Assembly (NCBI GenBank): GCA_017418585.1
Contig: JAFONG010000054.1
Coordinates: 1 to 10,079, forward strand
From: Erysipelotrichaceae bacterium
GTDB taxonomy: Bacteria; Bacillota_I; Bacilli_A; Erysipelotrichales; Erysipelotrichaceae
Length of the DNA: 10,079 nt
Direction: 5' to 3'
Made by a program: the position numbers and the translations under genes. Numbering within the stretch: position 1 is the stretch's first letter; each line of letters begins with the position of its first letter. Positions 1 through 6,051 of this stretch are shown piece after piece. Under the pieces are notes generated by a model that had not been told where the DNA came from, ran no database searches, and saw only the letters and a program-made list of their open reading frames with translations.

Positions 1-1
1 C

Positions 2-292
2 ATGAGCGACAAGACCGCAAGAAAAGCGAAGAAAACCTTGCAGCAGTACATGGACAATAACGAGGGTTTCCGCTTTGTACAGGACTCGCTTAATGAGCTG
101 TATAAGGCAGACGACTACAACATCGAGATCGTTTTCTATCGCGACAAAGACAGCGACGACAAGCTCTTGTTTGGACAGATGGCGCTGTACCGCTACTACA
201 TGAACAGGTTCTGTGATGCCTACTACCGGCTCAGATTCGGCACAAGCGACGAAGACGAAGAGATGAAATACATCCTGAATACGGCAGAATAA
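2..292 (+). CDS. Small acidic protein of unknown function (start possibly upstream of window)
   Basis: The reading frame gives 96 residues from an ATG at base 2 to a TAA at 290-292. No ribosome binding site can be judged because the window starts one base earlier, so the ATG may be an internal Met of a longer protein. The protein is soluble-looking and highly charged. It has a Lys/Arg-rich start (residues 3-12), a central stretch rich in Asp and Tyr (DDYNIEIVFYRDKDSDD) and an acidic tail (TSDEDEEM). There is no signal peptide, membrane segment or Cys motif. A strong terminator directly after the stop supports a real transcribed gene. I do not recognise the family. The Tyr-rich YRYYMNRFCDAYYRLRFG segment could be a helix packing against a partner, but this is a guess. 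Confidence 0.7.
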   Translation: MSDKTARKAKKTLQQYMDNNEGFRFVQDSLNELYKADDYNIEIVFYRDKDSDDKLLFGQMALYRYYMNRFCDAYYRLRFGTSDEDEEMKYILNTAE

Positions 293-320
293 AAAATACC
301 GGTCATGACCGGTATTTTTT
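291..320. terminator. Perfect 30-bp palindromic bidirectional intrinsic terminator
   Basis: The sequence is an exact inverted repeat with 15-base arms. A core of TACCGGTCATGACCGGTA is flanked by six A on the left and a run of T on the right. Read in either direction it makes a GC-containing hairpin followed by a U tract. It lies between the end of the + gene at 292 and the end of the convergent - gene at 342, which is where a shared terminator is expected. It overlaps the last two bases of the stop codon of the first gene. Confidence 0.9.
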
Positions 321-341
321 TTGTAATGACAAAGATGTTGT

Positions 342-1064
342 TTAGTCTTCCAGAGCTACGCCAGAAACGTTGTCCCTCTTTGCACATGTCTTACAGAGTC
401 TGACGCGGTTAGCTGCGATAGCCTGTTCAACCGTACCGTATGTCAGCGTTTCGCTCTGGTTCAGATGTGAACAGTCGTCATGTGTATGATATACCTTGCC
501 GAAAGTCGTCCAATAAACTGTTTCACCTTCCAGTACATCCATGGCAGCTGCCTTCATTTCTTCAGAAACAGGGTTCCAGTCGTAAGAAGCGACACCGCCG
601 ATCAGCAGACAGATAACTGCTGCGACCGTAGCAATCGTCTTTGTCTTCTTGTCCGCATCCTTGTTGGTTAAAACCAGGATGATGAACGGGAAGAAGCAGA
701 TTGCCATAGCAATCAGACCCATGTTGTTCCAGAGCCAGAATTTCAGCTGATTCTTTTCGGAAACAGGATCGATGTGATTGGCTTTCTTCCACAGCTGAGC
801 ACCGACGATTACGGCGATCAGATCCAGTACCAGGAAGCCGATCAGCTGAGGGATCTGAGCGATGAACTTGAGATCAAGCTTGCCCAGGAACACCATCAGA
901 GCACATACTTCAAGAGCCAGAGCCAGGATCCAAAGAACTACTGCACCGAAACGGAGAGGTCCAGGATTGCCTACAGGCTTTGCTTCCTTGCGAGGCTGTT
1001 GTCTTGTCGCTGTCTGTGTGCTGTCGTCAGCGGCAACATATTTTTTGGTTTTCTTTTCTGCCAT
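342..1064 (-). CDS. Multi-pass membrane protein with C-terminal Cys/His (zinc-site-like) motif
   Basis: The product is 240 residues. After a charged N-terminal tail (residues 1-37, rich in Lys, Gln and Arg) there are four hydrophobic segments at about 38-60, 70-91, 113-133 and 142-161. A C-terminal soluble domain spans about 180-230. It contains VYHTHDDCSHL (H193, H195, C198, H200) and, after a helix-like spacer, CKTC (C224, C227). This resembles the short Y-x-T-x-x-G-x-x-Y-H...C...C-x-x-C module that appears at the ends of various bacterial envelope proteins and probably binds one metal ion. The start is well supported by AAGGAGG on the minus strand at about 1069-1075. The function is unknown. 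Topology is ambiguous because the loop between segments 3 and 4 is Lys-rich. The gene lies 70 bp downstream of the YhhN-like gene on the same strand, but it seems to have its own promoter. Confidence 0.88.
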   Translation of the reverse strand: MAEKKTKKYVAADDSTQTATRQQPRKEAKPVGNPGPLRFGAVVLWILALALEVCALMVFLGKLDLKFIAQIPQLIGFLVLDLIAVIVGAQLWKKANHIDPVSEKNQLKFWLWNNMGLIAMAICFFPFIILVLTNKDADKKTKTIATVAAVICLLIGGVASYDWNPVSEEMKAAAMDVLEGETVYWTTFGKVYHTHDDCSHLNQSETLTYGTVEQAIAANRVRLCKTCAKRDNVSGVALED

Positions 1065-1092
1065 ATTTTCCTCCTTAAAAATACTTATATTT

Positions 1093-1123
1093 ATTATAAT
1101 CTTTTTTTATCCAATATTGTAAA
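1093..1123 (-). promoter_or_regulatory. Candidate promoter of the Cys/His membrane protein gene
   Basis: On the minus strand a perfect TATAAT lies at 1093-1098. A -35-like TTTACA (1118-1123) is 19 bp upstream, or TTACAA (1117-1122) with an 18-bp spacer. The -10 lies about 28 bp before the start codon, leaving room for the AAGGAGG site. The spacer is longer than the 17-bp optimum, so the -35 assignment is uncertain. Confidence 0.5.
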
Positions 1124-1134
1124 GTGGACATGGT

Positions 1135-1752
1135 TTATTTCCGCAGGGCATTCTCAGATCCAAGGCAGATCAGTATCTGGGAAGGAAGATAGAACAGCCA
1201 CATACAGAACGAGATGATGTCATAATATCTTCCGTATGGCAAAAGGTTGTGCAGACCGACACAGACGTCGCAGCAGATAAACAGAACAAAACCAAGAGAC
1301 ATCATCTTCAGTTTTGGATTTGAAAAGGAAGACAGGGTATTTCCCAGGAGATTAACGAAATAGAAAAGCGTCACTACATTTAATGGATCAGTCTGTCTGT
1401 TCACAAGAAGCAGAATCGTTCCTACGACAAACAGCACACCTCTAGGAACAAGATATGGCCTACATCTCTCTCGATATAAATAGTATAGATATGTCATCTG
1501 AACCAGAACAAAGAAGCACACTCCCACTGTATAGTAACGGTTCAGCAGAAGCAGGAAGAAGTCGGAAATCAGTGTCAATCCGAACGCCAAAGCAACGATT
1601 CTGTTCCGCTTATAAAGCGCCCTGATAAAACACAGAACAATACCGGCATATTTGATCAGACTTGTATCATAAGCAAAAAGATCACCCGCCAGGAAACATA
1701 GGTAGATGATCAGTTCTGAAAGTATGAAACGATGGTATTTATTTGTATCCAT
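1135..1752 (-). CDS. YhhN/TMEM86-like (lysoplasmalogenase-like) integral membrane protein
   Basis: From the ATG at 1752 the protein is 205 residues and almost entirely hydrophobic, with about seven or eight membrane segments. Two features recall the YhhN family. An early segment GLTLISDFFLLLL is followed by a small-loop segment VCFFVLVQMTYLYYL. A late segment LGFVLFICCDVCVGLHN carries a second intramembrane Asp. In that family paired acidic residues in such segments are conserved, and some members hydrolyse lysoplasmalogen vinyl ethers. The similarity is by pattern only, so the enzymatic role is unproven. The frame is open to a TTG at 1806 (223 residues), but that TTG has no Shine-Dalgarno and falls on promoter-like sequence. 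The ATG is therefore preferred, though its own ribosome site is weak (AGGA about 12 bases upstream). Confidence 0.75.
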   Translation of the reverse strand: MDTNKYHRFILSELIIYLCFLAGDLFAYDTSLIKYAGIVLCFIRALYKRNRIVALAFGLTLISDFFLLLLNRYYTVGVCFFVLVQMTYLYYLYRERCRPYLVPRGVLFVVGTILLLVNRQTDPLNVVTLFYFVNLLGNTLSSFSNPKLKMMSLGFVLFICCDVCVGLHNLLPYGRYYDIISFCMWLFYLPSQILICLGSENALRK

Positions 1753-1770
1753 AGAGGAGATAAATTCCTG

Positions 1771-1806
1771 ATTATAACTATAATACGAAACATTCAGAAA
1801 AGGCAA
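1771..1806 (-). promoter_or_regulatory. Candidate promoter of the YhhN-like gene
   Basis: On the minus strand TTGCCT (1801-1806) is followed after 18 bp by TATAGT (1777-1782). An immediately adjacent TATAAT lies at 1771-1776. Either -10 would give a short leader before the ATG at 1752. The site sits back to back with the permease promoter, whose -35 starts at 1815. Which hexamer is used cannot be decided from sequence. Confidence 0.4.
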
Positions 1807-1814
1807 TTATTTTA

Positions 1815-1843
1815 TTGAAATGGGTCGGGGATTTTGTTATTCT
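1815..1843 (+). promoter_or_regulatory. Sigma-70-type promoter of the permease leader
   Basis: TTGAAA (1815-1820) and TATTCT (1838-1843) are separated by exactly 17 bp. The predicted start of transcription is about 1850, giving a leader of roughly 107 nt before the permease ATG. No + strand gene lies upstream, so this promoter is the natural source of transcripts entering the hairpin at 1895-1921. Confidence 0.6.
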
Positions 1844-1863
1844 AGAAAAAATGGGTTTGCATT

Positions 1864-1926
1864 CCGGCGGGATCAGACTTGTATAGAAGGCATGAAAGAT
1901 CCTCCGGCATGGGGGATCTTTTTCTT
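1864..1926 (+). promoter_or_regulatory. Attenuator / candidate riboswitch leader of the NCS2 permease
   Basis: The terminator form is AAAGATCCTCC (1895-1905), loop GGCAT, and GGGGGATCTTT (1911-1921). This is an 11-bp stem with one G-U pair, ending in a short T run. A competing arm CCGGCGGGATC (1864-1874) can pair with GATCCTCCGG (1898-1907), giving ten base pairs with a single bulged C. That pairing would destroy the 5' side of the terminator. The two structures exclude each other, the classic arrangement of transcription attenuation. I do not see the conserved bases of the purine riboswitch or a PyrR-binding loop. The ligand or factor is therefore unknown, and the sensing part would have to fit in about 45 nt upstream of the terminator. 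Confidence 0.6.
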
Positions 1927-1956
1927 CAAAATCCATTGTAATTAGGGGGTAAAAAT

Positions 1957-3384
1957 ATGTCTGCAAAAATCCAGGAAAAACAAGGCTATCTGCCTGATGA
2001 AAGGCCATCTACAGGAAAACTGCTCCTTTATGCGCTTCAGCAGGTCATCGTCATGTTCCCTGCCACCATTACCGTCGCTTTGATCACAGGCTTTCAGGTC
2101 TCGACAACGATTTTCGCTTCCGGACTTGCGACCCTGTGTTTTATTTTGATTACAAAGCGCAGGATTCCTTTGTACTACGGATCTTCTTTCGCATATCTGT
2201 CTGCGGTATTCGCCATGGCCATGGCTGAAGGTACCGAGGAACAGATCGCACTGTGGAACGCGACAGGCGTTCTTCCTGCCGAGATCATTTCCAAGGCCCA
2301 GTTCGGTATCATCATGTCCGGTTTCGTATCGATCGCTGCCGGATTGATCGTAAAGAGATTCGGTGCTGAAAAGGTTGAAAAGTTCCTTCCGGCTTCCATT
2401 ACCGGTTCTGTATCGATGGTTATCGGTCTGACGCTTGCGGGTAATGCGATGTCCGACTTCCTGGGCATCGGCGGAAGCATCAACGGTCTTGATGTCGTTC
2501 AGGGAAGCCCTGTTGCGACAGCCTGGCTGATTGTAGGCATCGTTACATTCCTTTCTACCTGTGTCTATTCCAGATATCTCAAGGGTCTGCTGAGTCAGCT
2601 CCCGCTGCTGCTTGGCGTACTGACGGGATGCGTTGTTTCCGCGCTGTTCTACTTTGTCGGAGGCATCAATCTGTTCCGTGCCGTTCCGGCCGAAGCACTG
2701 GCTGCATCTGCCTTCAAGCTGGGTGATGGATCCATCTTTGCCCTGCCGGCATTCACGCTGCCTAAGTTCTCATTGAACGCACTGGTTGGTATCATGCCTA
2801 TCGCGATCGCAACGATTCCAGAATCCACCGCTCACATGTATCAGCTGGATATCTATGTAAACGACGTCGCCAAGGAAAAAGGCAAGGGTCATTACAATCT
2901 GGTCGGTCTCTTAGGCGAGAACCTGATCGGTGACGGTCTGTGCGACATGATCTCCGGATTTGTCGGCGGTCCTGCAGGAACCAACTACGGCGAAAACATT
3001 TCCCTGATGGCAATCACGAGAGTCTTCTCAGTACCGGTACTGGTAGTAGCTTCGATCATTGCGATGGTCGTATCCTGCTTCACTCCGCTGATTCAGGTCA
3101 TCTACGGCATTCCTCTGGCCGTCATCGGCGGCATTGAAGTATACTGCTTCGGTGCGATCGCTGCACAGGGTATTGCGATCCTGATCGACAAAGGCGTCTC
3201 CATGTTCGATTCCAAGAACATTGCGGTCATCGCTCTGGTCTGCATCGTCGGTCTGGGCGGACAGTACGCATTCGGCGGAAACATCCCGTTCTTCAACATG
3301 ATGATTCCGTGCGTTGCCGGTGCTGCGCTTTCAGGAATCATTCTGAATCTGATACTGACACTCGGAGACAAGACGCAGGCATAA
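1957..3384 (+). CDS. NCS2-family nucleobase permease, uracil (UraA)-like
   Basis: The 475-residue inner-membrane protein has the many hydrophobic segments expected of the nucleobase:cation symporter-2 (uracil/xanthine permease) family, which imports nucleobases with protons. YGSSFAYLSA at residues 74-83 matches the segment-3 signature. IPESTAH (287-293) places E289 and H293 like the substrate- and proton-coupling Glu/His of UraA. GGPAGTNYGENISLMAITRV (337-356) is the segment-10 signature with E346. A Glu followed by Asn-Ile here is typical of uracil transporters; purine types usually have Gln. The start is supported by AGGGGGT at 1944-1950, six bases before the ATG. A leader attenuator precedes the gene and guaB-guaA follow it. 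Substrate is predicted as uracil from the motifs, although the genomic neighbours are purine genes. Confidence 0.93.
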   Translation: MSAKIQEKQGYLPDERPSTGKLLLYALQQVIVMFPATITVALITGFQVSTTIFASGLATLCFILITKRRIPLYYGSSFAYLSAVFAMAMAEGTEEQIALWNATGVLPAEIISKAQFGIIMSGFVSIAAGLIVKRFGAEKVEKFLPASITGSVSMVIGLTLAGNAMSDFLGIGGSINGLDVVQGSPVATAWLIVGIVTFLSTCVYSRYLKGLLSQLPLLLGVLTGCVVSALFYFVGGINLFRAVPAEALAASAFKLGDGSIFALPAFTLPKFSLNALVGIMPIAIATIPESTAHMYQLDIYVNDVAKEKGKGHYNLVGLLGENLIGDGLCDMISGFVGGPAGTNYGENISLMAITRVFSVPVLVVASIIAMVVSCFTPLIQVIYGIPLAVIGGIEVYCFGAIAAQGIAILIDKGVSMFDSKNIAVIALVCIVGLGGQYAFGGNIPFFNMMIPCVAGAALSGIILNLILTLGDKTQA

Positions 3385-3411
3385 AGACTAAGATATAATA
3401 GATTTAAACAA

Positions 3412-3445
3412 AATAATACTTTAGTTTTACGGCTAAAGTATTATT
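3412..3445 (+). terminator. AT-rich hairpin between permease and guaB (weak terminator or operator)
   Basis: AATAATACTTTAG (3412-3424) and CTAAAGTATTATT (3433-3445) form a perfect 13-bp stem around the 8-base loop TTTTACGG. The stem has few G-C pairs and is followed by a T/A-rich stretch, not a pure T run. It could end permease transcription inefficiently, protect a processed RNA end, or be a dyad operator for guaBA. A TATAAT at 3394-3399 lies just upstream but has no convincing -35. Confidence 0.5.
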
Positions 3446-3471
3446 ATATTTATAAACAAGGAGAGAATATA

Positions 3472-4983
3472 ATGGCAAAACTGATGAGTGAAGTTTCCCG
3501 TACTTTTAACGAATATCTTCTCATACCCGGACATACGACGAAAAAGTGTACGCCGGAGAACGTTTCGTTAAAGACGCCGCTGGTTCGTTTTAAGAAAGGC
3601 GAAGAAGCGGAACTGACGATGAACATCCCGATGGTGTCCGCAATCATGCAGTCGGTATCCGGCAACAGACTGGCCGTGGCTCTGGCTGCAGAAGGAGGCG
3701 TGGCGTTTATCTACGGTGCGCAGCCGATCGATTCGCAGGCGGAAATGGTCCGTAAGGCCAAGAGCTACAAGGCGGGCTTTGTGCCAAGCGATTCCAACGT
3801 GAGACCGGATGCAACTTTAAGAGAAGTTCTGGAACTCAAGGAAAGAACCGGACACTCGACGATGGCGGTAACGGAGGATGGAAGTAGGGAAGGAAAGCTT
3901 CTTGGTATTATTACATCCAGAGATTACAGGGTATCCAGAACACCGATGGATGCCAAGGTGGAAAGCTTCATGACCCCGCTTGATAAACTGGTAACCGCAA
4001 AAGACAATGTTTCTCTGACGGCAGCCAACGACATCATCTGGGAGCATAAGCTGAACACTTTGCCTATCGTAGATAAAAAAGGAAATCTGAAAGCTCTCGT
4101 TTTCAGAAAAGACTATGAAACGCACAAGGATCATCCGAACGAACTGCTGGACGACAGCAAGCGCTATATCGTAGGAGCGGGTATCAATTCCAGGGACTAC
4201 AAGGACAGAGTCCCGGCCCTGGTAGAAGCGGGTGCAGATGTGCTGTGCATCGATTCTTCGGAAGGCTTCTCCGACTGGCAGAAAGAGACTCTGGACTGGA
4301 TCCATAAAAAATACAAGGGCAAGGTCAGATGCGGAGCCGGCAACGTTGTCGATGAAGAAGGTTTCAACTTCCTGGCGGATGCCGGAGCGGATTTCATCAA
4401 GGTCGGTATCGGCGGAGGTTCGATCTGCATTACCAGAGAAACGAAGGGCATCGGCAGAGGACAGGCTACCGCACTGATGGAAGTATGTAAGGCAAGAGAT
4501 GCCTACTATAAGAAAACGGGAATTTATGTACCGGTATGCTCCGACGGAGGCATCGTCTACGACCACCACATCACGCTGGCTTTGGCCATGGGTGCCGACT
4601 TCGTGATGCTGGGAAGATATTTTGCCAGATTCGATGAATCACCGACCAACCGGGTCATGATCAACGGAACCTACTATAAAGAATACTGGGGTGAAGGCAG
4701 CGCAAGAGCGCGCAACTGGCAGAGATACGACATGGGTGGAAGCCAGAAGCTTTCCTTTGAGGAAGGCGTCGACTCCTATGTGCCGTATGCCGGCAGTCTG
4801 AAAGAGAACGTCCGTCTGACGACACACAAGATCCGTTCAACGATGTGCAACTGTGGCGCGATTACGATTCCGGAATTCCAGAAGAAAGCGAAACTGACGC
4901 TGGTGTCATCCACTTCGATCGTGGAGGGCGGAGCGCATGACGTGCTGTTAAAGAACAACGATGGAGGCAAGGTAAATGGATAA
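3472..4983 (+). CDS. guaB: Inosine-5'-monophosphate dehydrogenase, Tritrichomonas-type
   Basis: The enzyme oxidises IMP to XMP with NAD+, the committed step of guanine nucleotide synthesis in the cytosol. The 503-residue sequence has the catalytic-loop motif GIGGGSICITRETKGIGRGQ with nucleophile C319 and T321. It also has D261 in the NAD site, CSDGGI with D358 for IMP ribose/phosphate binding, and the flap NWQRYD with R418 and Y419. A CBS-pair (Bateman) segment is inserted at about residues 102-220 (GFVPSDSN... to ...VFRKDY). From memory of the Tritrichomonas foetus enzyme, these residues carry the same numbers, and the total length is also 503. A strong AAGGAG at 3458-3463 supports the start. 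The last codons overlap guaA by 8 bp, so the two are translated together. Confidence 0.97.
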   Translation: MAKLMSEVSRTFNEYLLIPGHTTKKCTPENVSLKTPLVRFKKGEEAELTMNIPMVSAIMQSVSGNRLAVALAAEGGVAFIYGAQPIDSQAEMVRKAKSYKAGFVPSDSNVRPDATLREVLELKERTGHSTMAVTEDGSREGKLLGIITSRDYRVSRTPMDAKVESFMTPLDKLVTAKDNVSLTAANDIIWEHKLNTLPIVDKKGNLKALVFRKDYETHKDHPNELLDDSKRYIVGAGINSRDYKDRVPALVEAGADVLCIDSSEGFSDWQKETLDWIHKKYKGKVRCGAGNVVDEEGFNFLADAGADFIKVGIGGGSICITRETKGIGRGQATALMEVCKARDAYYKKTGIYVPVCSDGGIVYDHHITLALAMGADFVMLGRYFARFDESPTNRVMINGTYYKEYWGEGSARARNWQRYDMGGSQKLSFEEGVDSYVPYAGSLKENVRLTTHKIRSTMCNCGAITIPEFQKKAKLTLVSSTSIVEGGAHDVLLKNNDGGKVNG

Positions 4984-5944
4984 AAGACCCGCAAGCTTAA
5001 AGAGAATCACAACAAAGAAAGCCGCTGACAGGTTTATCGATCAGCAGATAAAAGCCATACAGGAACAGGTAGGAGACAAGAAGGTCCTGCTGGCGCTGTC
5101 GGGAGGCGTAGACTCTTCCGTGTGTGCGGCGCTGCTGATCAAGGCGATCGGCAAGCAGCTGGTCTGTGTACATGTCAATCACGGACTGCTGAGAAAGGGC
5201 GAACCGGAGCAGGTCATTGAAGTCTTCCGCAACAACCTGGGTGCGGATTTAAGATATGTCGATGCATCCAAGCTCTTCCTGAAAGAACTAAAAGGCGTCG
5301 ATGATCCGGAAACCAAGAGGAAGATCATCGGCAAGGTATTCATCGATGTTTTCGCGAAGGAAGCGAAGAAACTGAAAGGCGTTGAATTCCTGGCACAGGG
5401 AACGATCTATCCGGACATCCTGGAATCCAAGGGAGTCAAGGCGCATCACAACGTCGGCGGACTTCCAAAGGAATTCGACTTTGAACTGGTCGAACCGGTG
5501 AAATATCTGTACAAGGACGAAGTCAGGATCGTCGGTGAAGCGTTAGGCTTGCCGAAAAACATGGTCTACAGACAGCCGTTCCCGGGACCTGGACTGGGTG
5601 TAAGATGTGTTGGTGCCATTACGAAAGACAGACTGGAAGCCTTAAGGGAAGCCGATGCGATCGTTAGAGAAGAAATCGATAAACTGAAGGACAAGCCATG
5701 GCAGTACTTCTGTGTCATTCCTGATCTGAAGTCTACAGGCATCAAGGACGGCAAGAGGTACATGGGATGGGCGGCAATTATCAGAGCCATCAACACCAAA
5801 GATGCAGTGACTGCCAAGTCCTATGAGATTCCGTATAAGACTTTATACAAGATCAGAGACCGGATCATCAAGGAAGTGCCGGGCATCAACAGAGTGCTGT
5901 GGGATTTCTCCGATAAACAGGTCAGTACAATCGAGTGGGAATAG
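4976..5944 (+). CDS. guaA: GMP synthase ATP-pyrophosphatase subunit (no glutaminase domain)
   Basis: This enzyme adenylates XMP with ATP and aminates it to GMP. The 322 residues correspond to the C-terminal two thirds of ordinary GuaA (about 510-525 residues). The PP-loop SGGVDSS is at 42-48, QGTIYPD at 141-147, and the substrate-lid segment HHNVGGLP at 157-164. RQPFPGPGLGVR at 199-210 starts the dimerisation domain, and the end STIEWE is the usual GuaA C-terminus. The N-terminal class I glutamine amidotransferase is absent, and upstream sequence in this frame belongs to guaB, so this is not a truncated reading. The ATG overlaps the guaB end by 8 bp, indicating translational coupling. Ammonia must come from a separate glutaminase subunit outside the window or from free ammonium. 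Confidence 0.95.
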   Translation: MDKRPASLKRITTKKAADRFIDQQIKAIQEQVGDKKVLLALSGGVDSSVCAALLIKAIGKQLVCVHVNHGLLRKGEPEQVIEVFRNNLGADLRYVDASKLFLKELKGVDDPETKRKIIGKVFIDVFAKEAKKLKGVEFLAQGTIYPDILESKGVKAHHNVGGLPKEFDFELVEPVKYLYKDEVRIVGEALGLPKNMVYRQPFPGPGLGVRCVGAITKDRLEALREADAIVREEIDKLKDKPWQYFCVIPDLKSTGIKDGKRYMGWAAIIRAINTKDAVTAKSYEIPYKTLYKIRDRIIKEVPGINRVLWDFSDKQVSTIEWE

Positions 5945-5955
5945 ACGCAAGTATT

Positions 5956-5982
5956 AAAAAGCCTTTATTTAAAGGCTTTTTT
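5956..5982 (+). terminator. Intrinsic terminator of the guaB-guaA operon
   Basis: AAAAAGCCTTT (5956-5966), loop ATTT, then AAAGGCTTTTT form an 11-bp stem that runs into six T (5977-5982). It begins 11 bases after the guaA stop and closes the nucleotide block. Confidence 0.92.
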
Positions 5983-5999
5983 GATGGTTTTAGATTTTC

Positions 6000-6051
6000 T
6001 TGAGTAAAATTTGAGTAAAATTTGACAACAAATCACTGTTTTTTTACTGTT
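6000..6051 (+). promoter_or_regulatory. Tandem 11-bp direct repeats, OmpR/PhoP-like site with a -35-like TTGACA
   Basis: TTGAGTAAAAT occurs exactly twice in a row (6000-6010 and 6011-6021). A third unit starting TTGACA follows at 6022. Further on, ACTGTT occurs at 6035 and 6046, again 11 bp apart. Hexamers TTnAnn repeated every 11 bp are the layout bound by winged-helix response regulators such as PhoP. TTGACA (6022-6027) could also be a -35 box, with TACTGT (6045-6050) after a 17-bp spacer as a weak -10, the combination typical of an activator-dependent promoter. The target would be the surface protein gene 244 bp downstream. No direct proof is available. Confidence 0.4.

Noticed and set aside
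1753..1806. N-terminal extension of the YhhN-like protein to a TTG start at 1806
   Set aside because: There is no Shine-Dalgarno before the TTG, and the segment coincides with the likely -35/-10 elements of the gene, so the ATG at 1752 was preferred. The extension remains possible.
1850..1930. Purine riboswitch or PyrR-binding attenuator upstream of the permease
   Set aside because: The conserved loop sequences of the purine aptamer and the PyrR anti-antiterminator loop are not present; only the general attenuator layout is supported.
3394..3399. TATAAT as promoter of guaB
   Set aside because: No -35-like hexamer occurs 16-18 bp upstream, and the region is AT-rich, so the match alone is weak.
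3817..4569. A 250-codon minus-strand frame within guaB
   Set aside because: guaB is certain on the + strand over the whole stretch, and the antisense frame lacks a ribosome site and recognisable motifs.
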